Source: Limisphaerales bacterium (lineage in GTDB: Bacteria; Verrucomicrobiota; Verrucomicrobiia; Limisphaerales; AAA164-E04). From it: DNA of 64,000 nt. This document shows, piece by piece, positions 19,070-26,980 of the stretch. Position 1 is the stretch's first letter, and each line of letters opens with the position of its first letter. The translations under genes and the position numbers were made by a program. Below the pieces are notes generated by a model. That model was not told the origin of the DNA. It did not search any database and was given only the letters and a program-made list of their open reading frames with translations. Location: contig JAMASS010000004.1 of the NCBI GenBank assembly GCA_024761205.1, forward strand, positions 124,001-188,000. The letters are read 5' to 3'.

Positions 19070-19200
19070 GAAGGGACTTCAGTCCCTTCCCCTCCGGGGA
19101 TTGCAAGAGTATTGCGTGCAGACTCTTCGCAAGAGTTTCCGTCCTCGCACCGTAGGGTCTGAGAACGGATATCCATTCCCCAGAGTCGCCGCTTGGGGAA
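19070..19200. repeat. Cluster of short hairpins in intergenic DNA
   Basis: Two clear inverted repeats lie in the 337-base gap before the permease gene: 19070-19089 (GAAGGGACTTCAGTCCCTTC) and 19176-19200 (TTCCCC...GGGGAA with an 11-base loop). Between them ACTCTTCGCAAGAGT and CGTCCTCG add weaker symmetry. Neither hairpin is followed by a T-run, so they are not simple terminators. They could be a repetitive extragenic palindrome unit or a regulatory RNA. No gene is seen in 19035-19371. Confidence 0.4.
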
Positions 19201-19371
19201 ATAAATCCGTTTGATGCCTCCCATTACATTCGGTGATAACGGCTTGACAGAGTCTCGCCGCACCTCCCTTCTTTTAAGCGTGCGCCCGAAATCAGGCGGC
19301 ACTTTTTCCATTGCCCGATAGTCTTTGATTCGACAGATTGCTGGCTCGCCTCAACCTAAATCAGACCAAGG

Positions 19372-21162
19372 ATGACGATTGAGATAGCCCTCGTGTTTGT
19401 TCTGCTCCTAGCCACCTTTGTGGCCATGGCAACCGAGCAGCTCTCTCCCGATATGGTGGCCTTGCTGGCCTTGGGCATTTTGCTTGGCACGGAGATTCTA
19501 ACCCCAGCCGAGGCTTTTCGTGTCTTTAGCAATGAAGCCGCCATCGCTGTCGGTTGTATGTTTATTCTCAGCGCCGCTCTGGAACGAACCGGCGCGCTCG
19601 ACCAGCTAGGTGCCACCGTTGACAAGCTAGTCGGGAAAAGTGATTGGTCGATCCTGATCGTCCTATTGCCGCTGGTCGCCTTCACCTCGGCCTTCGTCAA
19701 TAACACGCCCGTGGTTCTGATCTTTCTTCCGATCGTCACCAGCATCGCCACCAAACGAGGGATCAAACCCTCCAAGCTGCTCATTCCGCTCTCATTCGCC
19801 TCGATCCTTGGCGGATGCTGTACCTTGATCGGGACCTCCACGAATCTACTCGTCAGTTCAACTGCGGCGTCCTTAGGCCAAGCCGGCCTCCGCATGTTTG
19901 ATCTCGCTCCGGTGGGTTTGGTCATTGCCTTTATCGGAATGGCTTATCTGCTCACCGTTGGACGTCACCTGCTCGCGGGAAGAGACACCCTGGCGGCCAT
20001 CTTGAAGTCCACGGACAGCAAAAAGTATCGAACGGAATTCGTGATCCTTGAAGATTCGCCACTGGCGGGAAAACCGCTGATCGAAACACCGCTCAAGTAT
20101 CTTCCCAACGGTCGAATCCTCGATGTCATACGCCGTCACGAATCCCTGCCTTTGAGTTTGGACGAGATCACCCTCCAAGCCGGTGATCGCATTCGCCTCA
20201 GCATCGTGTTGTCATCCGTGATCGAGATCAAAAATCTGAAAGGAATCGAAATCCTCCAACAACCGGACGATATTGGTCTGGCACTGGTGGAAACCGAAAA
20301 GGCCGTGGTCGTCGAAGGGATTATCAGCCCTCAATCCCGACTCGAGAGGAACACCATCCGGCACCTAGACCTTCGTCGCCGTTACGGAATCCGGGTTCTC
20401 GCGCTGCATCGACGCGGGGTCAATCTGAAGAAGAAATTCGAGGACACGCCATTGCGCTTCGGCGACACGCTTTTGATCGAGGGCACCGAGTCTAGTATCA
20501 AACGACTACAGGACAGCCGCAATATCCTCGTGTTATCGGCCGAGCCCCATCGGGCGCCACGGCGGAGCAAGCAGAAATATGCGGCCGCGGCAATGGGCTC
20601 GATCGTTCTCCTCGCCACGGTGACGTCCATTCCCATTTCAATGCTGGCCTTGATCGCGGCGATCTTCGTCGTGATGACCGGATGTTTGGAAAACGACGAA
20701 GCGTATCAGGCCATCGACTGGCGGATTATGTTCATGATCTTCGGTATGCTTTCGCTCGGTTTGGCACTCGAGAAGACGGGAGGCGTAACCCTGATCGTCA
20801 ATGCCTTGCTTGACGTGAGGGGAAGTTTTGGCCCGCCCGTGATGCTCTCCGCTGTGATTTTCGTCTGCTCGTTCCTGACCACGTTTCTTTCCAACAACGC
20901 TGTCGCCGTGATGATCACGCCCATTGTGGTGCAGATTGCCACCTCCCTGCAGGTCGATACGAAACCCTTCCTGATCGGCGTGGCTATCGGCTGTTCGGCC
21001 TGCTTTGCCACGCCCATCGGCTACCAAACCAACACCTTGGTCTATGGTGCCGGAGGTTATAAGTTCAGCGACTTCGTCAAAGTGGGCATCCCCCTCAATC
21101 TTCTGGTATGGATCGTGGCGAGTGCATTCATCCCGCTCCTCTACCCGCTATCCAAACACTAG
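19372..21162 (+). CDS. SLC13/DASS-type permease with two TrkA-C domains
   Basis: 596 residues. Hydrophobic membrane segments flank a soluble middle. The N-terminal half carries the transporter signature SAFVNNTPVVLIFLPIVTSI and the matching ILGGCCTLIGTSTNLLVSS hairpin; the C-terminal half repeats them as TTFLSNNAVAVMITPIVVQI and ACFATPIGYQTNTLVYGAGG. Between them (about 205-390) lie two RCK_C/TrkA-C domains (EFVILEDSPLAGKPL, LERNTIRHLDLRRRYGIRVL). Such proteins are inner-membrane anion symporters for sulfate or di/tricarboxylates; the substrate here cannot be fixed from sequence. AAGG lies directly before the ATG. It converges with thiS, overlapping it by 4 bases. Confidence 0.92.
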   Translation: MTIEIALVFVLLLATFVAMATEQLSPDMVALLALGILLGTEILTPAEAFRVFSNEAAIAVGCMFILSAALERTGALDQLGATVDKLVGKSDWSILIVLLPLVAFTSAFVNNTPVVLIFLPIVTSIATKRGIKPSKLLIPLSFASILGGCCTLIGTSTNLLVSSTAASLGQAGLRMFDLAPVGLVIAFIGMAYLLTVGRHLLAGRDTLAAILKSTDSKKYRTEFVILEDSPLAGKPLIETPLKYLPNGRILDVIRRHESLPLSLDEITLQAGDRIRLSIVLSSVIEIKNLKGIEILQQPDDIGLALVETEKAVVVEGIISPQSRLERNTIRHLDLRRRYGIRVLALHRRGVNLKKKFEDTPLRFGDTLLIEGTESSIKRLQDSRNILVLSAEPHRAPRRSKQKYAAAAMGSIVLLATVTSIPISMLALIAAIFVVMTGCLENDEAYQAIDWRIMFMIFGMLSLGLALEKTGGVTLIVNALLDVRGSFGPPVMLSAVIFVCSFLTTFLSNNAVAVMITPIVVQIATSLQVDTKPFLIGVAIGCSACFATPIGYQTNTLVYGAGGYKFSDFVKVGIPLNLLVWIVASAFIPLLYPLSKH

Positions 21163-21365
21163 CCACCGGCGACGACCCGCACAATCTCCAGCCGATCTCC
21201 CGCCCGAACGATTCGATCCTTGAACTCTGAGGGAGCAACCGCTTCACCATTCAATTCAACAACGACGCTTTTGGGGAGTAACCGTTGCGACTCCAGAAAG
21301 GAAGTCAGGCTGCACGGAACCTCCACCTCAACCGAGTTGCCATTTGCCGTGACGGCGCCTTTCAT
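21159..21365 (-). CDS. thiS: Thiamine biosynthesis sulfur carrier protein ThiS
   Basis: 68 residues from the ATG at 21365. Small beta-grasp protein: NSVEVEVPCSLTSFLESQRL, SVVVELNGEAVAPSEF, then DRIVRAGDRLEIVRVVAGG. The essential C-terminal Gly-Gly, which is adenylated and then thiocarboxylated, is present. ThiS donates sulfur to the thiazole moiety of thiamine via ThiG. The start is 2 bases from the stop of the upstream hydroxylase gene, so they are probably co-transcribed; no thiG, thiF or thiE is beside it. An in-frame ATG further upstream is rejected because it lies inside the hydroxylase gene. Confidence 0.9.
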   Translation of the reverse strand: MKGAVTANGNSVEVEVPCSLTSFLESQRLLPKSVVVELNGEAVAPSEFKDRIVRAGDRLEIVRVVAGG

Positions 21366-21367
21366 GC

Positions 21368-22201
21368 TCAGCGAGACTGTTGGTAAAATTTCTTCTCCCA
21401 CTGCTTCTGTTTCCCATCGGCATCCTTCAACCAAGGTGTTCGCGCAGCGAGCCTTAAGAGCGCCTTCACCCAACGATCATGAGGCGAACGCATGGGCCGG
21501 ATGAAATCGACGAATAGCACGACTCGACAACCATCCGTATCATTCCAAACCTCATGATTATAGGTATCGTCAAAAATCAGGCTCTCGCCTTCTCGCCAGG
21601 TGCACATCTTGGTGCCAATCCGGATCCGACACTGTTCAGCAGGTTCGGGCACAATCAATCCCAGATGGTATCGCAGCACTCCATTGAACGCACCGCGATG
21701 AGCGGGAATGTGTTTCCGGGGTGAAAGGATCGAAAAAAAAGCCGTTTGTGTCTCTGGAATTTCTGCCAGGGCGGCCATCGTTTTGGGACATTGTTCCTGG
21801 CTCTTCTGACAATCCATGCCGGGGCCGATCAAGAAGAAGGTCTTCCACTGATTGTCTTGAGTAATGGTCCCCGCCTCAGCCAAGATTTCATGAAAATTCG
21901 GCATTGCCTCCCGGCGCGACATCAGCACATCCAGCTCCTCCCTTATCCCACACCACTGTGCCTCAACCTTAGCCGCCCAGGGAAAGATTTCGTTTTCGTA
22001 AACCGCCACATCCTCATGGATCGACCGGCTCGCTACGAACCACTCCACAGCATCGGCCAACTTCCGACTGAGCCTGACACCAATGTGCTGCGGAGGTTTG
22101 AGCCGATACCGACGGCTGGCCAGCGGGTTATCAAGACCAATCTCCGGACCTGCCGGATTTTTAGAGCTCTCCTGATTTGTAATGACCTTGTTACTCATCA
22201 A
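21368..22201 (-). CDS. Aspartyl/asparaginyl beta-hydroxylase family dioxygenase
   Basis: 277 residues. The catalytic domain spans about 110-240: TQTAFFSILSPRKHIPAHRG contains the first Fe(II)-binding His and its following R-G, GVLRYHLGLIVP the strand after it, and SLIFDDTYNHEVWNDTDGCR the distal His followed by RVVLFVDFIRP, where an Arg binds 2-oxoglutarate. This is the Asp_Arg_Hydrox/LpxO-like family, which hydroxylates protein Asp/Asn or lipid A acyl chains using O2 and 2-oxoglutarate. Substrate unknown. No membrane helix is evident, unlike LpxO. It is the first gene of a pair with thiS. Confidence 0.85.
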   Translation of the reverse strand: MMSNKVITNQESSKNPAGPEIGLDNPLASRRYRLKPPQHIGVRLSRKLADAVEWFVASRSIHEDVAVYENEIFPWAAKVEAQWCGIREELDVLMSRREAMPNFHEILAEAGTITQDNQWKTFFLIGPGMDCQKSQEQCPKTMAALAEIPETQTAFFSILSPRKHIPAHRGAFNGVLRYHLGLIVPEPAEQCRIRIGTKMCTWREGESLIFDDTYNHEVWNDTDGCRVVLFVDFIRPMRSPHDRWVKALLRLAARTPWLKDADGKQKQWEKKFYQQSR

Positions 22202-22444
22202 TCGTTGCGTCTCACACAGAGCATCAAATGGGCAGTTTCAAATGAGGACAGGCCCGTCTGCAAGGAGATTTCATCGACCGCGGGAGGAGAGAACTGAGTC
22301 TACAAGCGCGGAAAATGAATCGAGACAAGATTCACATGCTGAAATCAATCCTGTAGATCCCTGCCCTCCCCCCCCCTGCGTCCAAATGAAAACAACACTT
22401 GCAATTTGGAACGGCACTCGTAAAAATCGGCGCCGCATTTGGAT

Positions 22445-22520
22445 GCGAGTGTAGCTCAGTTGGTAGAGCGTCACCTTGCCAAGGTGAATGTCGAGAGTTC
22501 GAATCTCTTCACTCGCTCCA
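22445..22520 (+). tRNA. tRNA-Gly (anticodon GCC)
   Basis: A 76-base cloverleaf: acceptor GCGAGTG (22445-22451) pairs with CACTCGC (22510-22516), the D-loop reads AGCTCAGTTGGTAGAGC, the anticodon arm CACCTTGCCAAGGTG carries GCC, and the T arm GAGAGTTCGAATCTCTT. CCA is encoded at 22518-22520. A hairpin with a T-run follows at 22651. Confidence 0.97.
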
Positions 22521-22650
22521 TTTTTTTCCTCGCCCCAACTCAATTCACAGATTTCCCAGCTTACAACTTACAACCAACGCACATAATCGCCAGCAATAGG
22601 ATCGGAGAATCCTAACAACATCTTTTTGATACACCAGCCGGATCTGCGGT

Positions 22651-22687
22651 AGTTGGCATTTTTTGATCATCGCCAACTGCCTTTTTT
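22651..22687 (+). terminator. Likely terminator downstream of tRNA-Gly
   Basis: AGTTGGC (22651-22657) pairs with GCCAACT (22672-22678), followed by GCCTTTTTT. The loop itself also carries a T-run (TTTTTTGATCA), so a near-repeat TGCC/GGCA-T6-GATCA unit occurs twice in about 40 bases. Confidence 0.55.
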
Positions 22688-22702
22688 GATCACGCTGGCC
22701 AA

Positions 22703-22736
22703 AAGAAAACAAAAACGCCGCCCGTAGCAGGCGGCA
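22703..22736 (-). terminator. Intrinsic terminator of the glutamine synthetase gene
   Basis: On the minus strand GCCGCC, a 7-base loop and GGCGGC (22717-22735) are followed by GTTTTTGTTTTC. It lies 29 bases past the gene's stop codon. Confidence 0.8.
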
Positions 22737-22764
22737 CCGTCATCGGATATTAGATTGCCGCTAA

Positions 22765-23778
22765 TTAAGAGGTCGGGACCTCAGCAATCGTCTTTAGGAT
22801 TCGGGAGCATATCTGGTAGGGGTCACCCTGTGAGTTCGGACGACGATCTTCCAGGTAACCTTTGTAGCCATTGTTCACAAAGCTGTGAGGCACACGGATG
22901 GACGCGCCACGATCAGCCACACCCCATGAGAATTTATCGATCGATTGGGTCTCGTGCAACCCGGTGAGCCGCATGTGGTTTTCCGGACCATAGGCGGCAA
23001 TGTGCTCGTCCTTGTTCTTCTCAAAGGTAGCAATCAAAGCCTTGAAGTAGTCTTCGCCACCGACTTCACGCATGTGCTTGGTGGAGAAGTTGCAGTGCAT
23101 ACCGGACCCGTTCCAATCACCGAGGAACGGCTTGCAGTGCCACTCAACATCGACTTCGTATTTCTCACAGAGGCGCATCAGGATGTATCGAGCCGTCCAC
23201 ATGTCGTCAGCACACCTCTTGGAGCCTTTGGCGAAGATTTGGAATTCCCATTGTCCCTTAGCCACCTCGGCGTTGATGCCTTCGTGATTGATTCCAGCAG
23301 CCAAGCAAAGGTCGAGATGCTTGTCAACGATCTCGCGGGCAATGGAGCCAACATTGGCATAACCAACGCCGGTGTAGTATTCGCCCTGAGGATTCGGGAA
23401 GCCTTCGCGTGGCCACCCAAGTGGTCGTTTGTCATGGAATAAGAAATACTCCTGCTCTAAACCAAGCCACGCATCGGGATCATCAATAATAGTGGCGCGC
23501 ATGTTGGAAGGATGAGGCGCACCGTCCGGCAGGGTGACTTCGCACATCACCAAAAAGGCATTGTCACCGCGGCCAAGATCAGGGTAGAACGCGACAGGTT
23601 TCAGCATACAATCAGAATCACTTCCATCCGCCTGTTGAGTGGAACTACCATCGAATCCCCACCGAGGACAATCCTCGAGCGATTTAGGCACTTTTGTGGC
23701 AATTCGAGTCTTTCCACGGAGGTTTGGTACTGGCTGATAACCATCCAGCCAAAGGTATTCGAGCTTATATTTAGGCAT
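22765..23778 (-). CDS. glnA: Glutamine synthetase, type II (eukaryote-like)
   Basis: 337 residues, the short length of GSII rather than the 440-470 of GSI. Characteristic blocks are LEYLWLDGYQPVPNLRGKTR at the N-terminus, PRWGFDGSSTQQADGSDSDC, the Mg-binding GLEQEYFLF, GINAEVAKGQWEFQI, KPFLGDWNGSGMHCNFSTKH and the C-terminal IRVPHSFVNNGYKGYLEDRR. It joins ammonia to glutamate with ATP in the cytosol. GSII is not regulated by the adenylylation tyrosine of GSI. Monocistronic: it has its own terminator at 22703-22736, and a 12-base perfect palindrome lies 42 bases upstream of its start. GSII genes occur in several bacterial groups including Verrucomicrobia. Confidence 0.95.
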   Translation of the reverse strand: MPKYKLEYLWLDGYQPVPNLRGKTRIATKVPKSLEDCPRWGFDGSSTQQADGSDSDCMLKPVAFYPDLGRGDNAFLVMCEVTLPDGAPHPSNMRATIIDDPDAWLGLEQEYFLFHDKRPLGWPREGFPNPQGEYYTGVGYANVGSIAREIVDKHLDLCLAAGINHEGINAEVAKGQWEFQIFAKGSKRCADDMWTARYILMRLCEKYEVDVEWHCKPFLGDWNGSGMHCNFSTKHMREVGGEDYFKALIATFEKNKDEHIAAYGPENHMRLTGLHETQSIDKFSWGVADRGASIRVPHSFVNNGYKGYLEDRRPNSQGDPYQICSRILKTIAEVPTS

Positions 23779-23819
23779 ATGTTTCGTGTTCTCTAAGGGT
23801 AATCAGTTGAATAACGGAT

Positions 23820-23831
23820 GGCTTTTAAGCC
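23820..23831. promoter_or_regulatory. Palindrome upstream of glutamine synthetase
   Basis: GGCTTTTAAGCC is a perfect 12-base palindrome 42 bases before the glnA start codon, in the position of an operator or of a symmetric promoter element. No known regulator site matches. Confidence 0.3.
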
Positions 23832-24078
23832 CTAATTCCCCAACAAAGTCAACCACAAGCAAACAGCGTGCCGATTAGCGTTGGCCGGCGAACGACCTAC
23901 CCCCGGAGGGAGTCGGCAAACCGCGGGCGCCTCTCGTTTGCAGACTGAGACAGAGTGGATCCACAGAATTAAACTCATCATGCAAATCCCGTTCATCTTA
24001 CCTAACCGACTTCTCCCGAAATCAATCAACCTTTGCGATTTGGGGAAGCGCCCGCTAGCCTTCCAGTCGGATAGAGAC

Positions 24079-24504
24079 ATGAGACCCGTCAAAGAAACCA
24101 AGCGCGCATCCGTTCACGTCGGTTACGACGGACGGGTGCACAAGCGTTTTTTAGGGCCCTTCGCCGAACTACGCTACCAAAACGAAGTTCGGACCTTGCG
24201 CTATCTGCAGAACAAGGGGTGCCCGTTCGTTCCTCGGCTTATCCAAGAGGATCCCAAGAAACTCTACATTGTCACTTCAAACTGCGGCACCATCGTGGAG
24301 AGCATCAGCGACGAACGCCTGAGAGCCTTGTTTGAAGAATTGGAATCCTTCGGTGTTCGGCACGATGATCCCTTTGCCCGCAACGTCACCTACAACCGAC
24401 ATCTCGGCCGGTTCTGTATCATCGATTTTGAATTCGCCACGACTTTGGAGACAGGAGAAGGGTTGACAAGCGCCGATCTCGAACGTCTCCAGAAAGGAAC
24501 ATGA
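24079..24504 (+). CDS. Minimal protein-kinase-like (RIO/LPS-kinase-like) protein
   Basis: 141 residues from the ATG at 24079; the frame is open to 23881 but that part is not protein-like. It shows a compressed kinase fold: DGRVHKRFLGPFAELRYQNE (candidate ATP-binding Lys and helix-C Glu), KLYIVTSNCG hinge, then the catalytic loop HDDPFARNVTYN (H-x-D...N) and metal-binding IDFEFAT. This is about half a normal kinase domain and lacks a substrate lobe, as in small Bud32/RIO/WaaP relatives. Its last four bases overlap the PP2C start (ATGA), so kinase-like and phosphatase proteins are translationally coupled and probably act on the same target (inference). Activity is unproven. Confidence 0.7.
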   Translation: MRPVKETKRASVHVGYDGRVHKRFLGPFAELRYQNEVRTLRYLQNKGCPFVPRLIQEDPKKLYIVTSNCGTIVESISDERLRALFEELESFGVRHDDPFARNVTYNRHLGRFCIIDFEFATTLETGEGLTSADLERLQKGT

Positions 24505-25334
24505 CGTCTCCAAATTCTTCGCCCCGGCGCCTTGCCTGGTCCGCACAAACCCATCAAGGACGCGTTCGCCGCAATAATGAGGATGCCTTCCTCGGCTTGA
24601 GATTTGACCGCCGAGAATTGACCTACCTCGGCAAGGAAGGCGAAGCGGTCATCAATGAGCACGAATTTATTTTCGCGGTCAGCGATGGCATGGGCGGCGA
24701 AAACGCCGGAGAGTTTGCCAGCAAGGTTGTTCTACAAACGGTCATCAATCTTGTTTCACGAGAATTCCACCAAAAAACGCAAGAAGAGCACCTTAAGCCC
24801 GGGAAATTGCTCTACGATTTTTGTCAGCGCATCCACGAGCACGCCCGTGACGTGTCACGCTACTACGAAGAATGCCGCGGCATGGGAGCTACTCTGAGCC
24901 TGTGCTGGCTACAAAAGGGCCTCGCCCATATCGCCCACTTGGGAGACAGCCGTATCTACTATCTCCCCCAGGACGGACAAATCCAGCAGCTGACCGATGA
25001 CCACACGGTCACAGGACGGCTCGTTCGGGAAGGTTGTCTCTCAGAACAAGAAGCCAGAAGGCACCCTCGCCGCCATCAACTCGAACGATCTATCGGATGC
25101 CACCCCGATCCAGTGCAACCACAAATCATTGCCACACCTTTTATTCCAGGCGATCACTTCCTCATCTGCACGGACGGCATCACGGATGGGGTATGGAATC
25201 ACGGCATCGAAAAGTTTATTCACCATCCGCCACCATATTTGGTTGGACTGCCGCCCGCCCAAAGATTGGTCAAAGAAGCTCTAGAAGCCTCCGGGCGGGA
25301 TAATCTCACTGCGTTGGTCCTGAAGGTTCAGTAA
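24501..25334 (+). CDS. PP2C-family serine/threonine phosphatase
   Basis: 277 residues covering one PPM/PP2C domain: QTHQGRVRRNNEDAFLGL (N-terminal Asp motif), FAVSDGMGGENAGEFASK (metal Asp-Gly), GMGATLSLCW, IAHLGDSRIYYLPQDGQIQQ, LICTDGITDGVW and the final ASGRDNLTALVLKV with the conserved Asp. All main Mn/Mg ligands appear present. A 30-residue insertion (FDRRELTYLGKEGEAVINEH) follows the first motif, as in the PrpC/Stp class. Cytosolic, no membrane segment. It begins inside the stop codon of the kinase-like gene, forming a kinase/phosphatase pair. Confidence 0.93.
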   Translation: MTSPNSSPRRLAWSAQTHQGRVRRNNEDAFLGLRFDRRELTYLGKEGEAVINEHEFIFAVSDGMGGENAGEFASKVVLQTVINLVSREFHQKTQEEHLKPGKLLYDFCQRIHEHARDVSRYYEECRGMGATLSLCWLQKGLAHIAHLGDSRIYYLPQDGQIQQLTDDHTVTGRLVREGCLSEQEARRHPRRHQLERSIGCHPDPVQPQIIATPFIPGDHFLICTDGITDGVWNHGIEKFIHHPPPYLVGLPPAQRLVKEALEASGRDNLTALVLKVQ

Positions 25335-25725
25335 GCACGGAGAACGATCAAAAAAGCGCGTGTCAAATCGATCGTAGATTATCCAAATCGGCAAAGAATT
25401 TGCCGCACCCTAAAACCCTGCCGGCATCTTGCTAGCTCCGTTAACGCGTGAACGGTCCTGATCCATCAAGGGCCATAAGTGCCAAATCATGCCTACGGCC
25501 GGGGCCGCGCGCTTTTGGGGGTTATCCAATGCCTTGGGACGGAAAAGGGAAGAAGGAGGCCCAGAGAGAGCTTCCTCAGTCTTCTCGCGTCATTCTTTCA
25601 ACGCTCCGGTTGGCCCTAGAATAACGCCCGTCTGAGGTGCGGCCAGGGTTTGAGCCTCCGCTTGGTGCTCAAGCGATCAGCCTACTTTCCACGGCTTCTG
25701 CCAAGCAACACGACGTCAGTCGCAC
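25335..25725. other. Gene-free stretch
   Basis: Between the phosphatase and DUF465 genes I see no protein-like frame, RNA gene or strong hairpin in 391 bases. It separates two genes that converge here. Confidence 0.5.
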
Positions 25726-25965
25726 TCAGCCTGCCGACCGAATCAGCGCAACCAGTTGATCCTTCAACTCCAAGCGACGAGATTTCCGCGCGTTCGTGTA
25801 ATCATCACTCGGGGTTTCAATGCCCTTCTCAATTCGATGAATCTCATGGTCCACCTCGTGATATTCGTCAAAGAGCCGCGCAAAATAGGCATTACTCACT
25901 TTAAGATCGTGAATTCGATCCCGATACTCGGGCAGTTCGTGAACAAGATCGTGTTTTTCGAGCAT
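25726..25965 (-). CDS. DUF465/YdcH family small coiled-coil protein
   Basis: 79 residues, all helical in character: MLEKHDLVHELPEYRDRIHD, LKVSNAYFARLFDEYHEVDH and EIHRIEKGIETPSDD...RRLELKDQLVALI. This is the DUF465/YdcH signature, a short cytosolic helical hairpin of unknown function found widely in Proteobacteria and other phyla. Typical length 70-80 residues. It is transcribed divergently from lgt with about 200 bases between them. Confidence 0.85.
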   Translation of the reverse strand: MLEKHDLVHELPEYRDRIHDLKVSNAYFARLFDEYHEVDHEIHRIEKGIETPSDDYTNARKSRRLELKDQLVALIRSAG

Positions 25966-26170
25966 TGTGGTGGATCCTTCGCTTAACGTTCGGAATCAGC
26001 CTACCGCAGTGCTCGGTGGCAATCTCTCCCATTATGGTCGTTGTGTCACCCTATACTGTCCTAGCAGCGCCGTTGGGTCGGTGGCACCATCCACAGCGTG
26101 AGACAAAATTTCTGCGGAGACTGATTCCTGCCGTTGAACCATCGTCCGCCTCCCCGTACACTCGCCAACA

Positions 26171-26980
26171 GTGTATCCGGTAGCGTTTTCAATCGGGAGT
26201 TTTGATATTCATTGGTACGGCATTTTCGTTGCGGTGGGCTTTTTAGCCGGCCTCTGGACGGCGGGGCGACGTAGTCTCCTCTATGGGCTATCCCCGGATA
26301 AAATGGCGGCCCTCAGTCCTTGGATCATTGGCGGGGCTATAATCGGTGCCCGAACGCTCTACGTGGTTACCTACTGGGATGAAGACTTTGCCGGCAAAAG
26401 CTTTGTCGAGGTATTCAATATCCGACAAGGTGGATTGGTCTACTACGGCGGTTTCATTGGCGCCGCCTTGAGCACATTCGTTTACACCTCGTGGAAAAAA
26501 CTCGCGCTCTGGCGAGTGGCGGACGCCTTTGCGCCTAGTGTCGCACTCGGACATGCCTTCGGCCGTATCGGCTGTTTGATGACTGGCTGCTGTTATGGAA
26601 AAATCTGCGAACTCCCCTGGGCCATCCAATTCCCAAAAGACCATCTGACGCATCCCCACGCAGTACATCCCACGCAGATTTATGAATCAATCCTCAACTT
26701 CGCACTCTACCTTGGTCTCGAGTTCCTCTATCGCAAGAAACAATTTGATGGGCAGATCTTCGCCATCTATTTGATGGCCTATGCTGCACTTCGAGGATTT
26801 ATCGAGATGTTTCGCAGCGACTACGCGCACCAGCAACTGACAGGACCGATGACACCGGGACAATTGATGGGAATTCTAATTTTCGGTGCCGGACTCGGAC
26901 TCTACATCCTGCGCGCTCGGAGCCCTAAATCGGTAGTTGCCACGCCGTCGCATGACCGATCCTCTCAAGATCACCGTTAG
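26171..26980 (+). CDS. lgt: Prolipoprotein diacylglyceryl transferase Lgt
   Basis: 269 residues with a GTG start. About seven membrane segments. Signature blocks: SIGSFDIHWYGIFVAVGFLA, the catalytic YYGGFIGAAL loop after RQGGLVYYGG, LGHAFGRIGCLMTGCCYGK (conserved GRIGC), HPTQIYES and FRSDYAHQQLTGPMTPGQLM. The enzyme moves diacylglycerol from phosphatidylglycerol to the lipobox cysteine of preprolipoproteins at the inner membrane, the first step of lipoprotein maturation. Its 3' end overlaps the rluD start by 29 bases, so the two are coupled. Confidence 0.95.
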   Translation: MYPVAFSIGSFDIHWYGIFVAVGFLAGLWTAGRRSLLYGLSPDKMAALSPWIIGGAIIGARTLYVVTYWDEDFAGKSFVEVFNIRQGGLVYYGGFIGAALSTFVYTSWKKLALWRVADAFAPSVALGHAFGRIGCLMTGCCYGKICELPWAIQFPKDHLTHPHAVHPTQIYESILNFALYLGLEFLYRKKQFDGQIFAIYLMAYAALRGFIEMFRSDYAHQQLTGPMTPGQLMGILIFGAGLGLYILRARSPKSVVATPSHDRSSQDHR

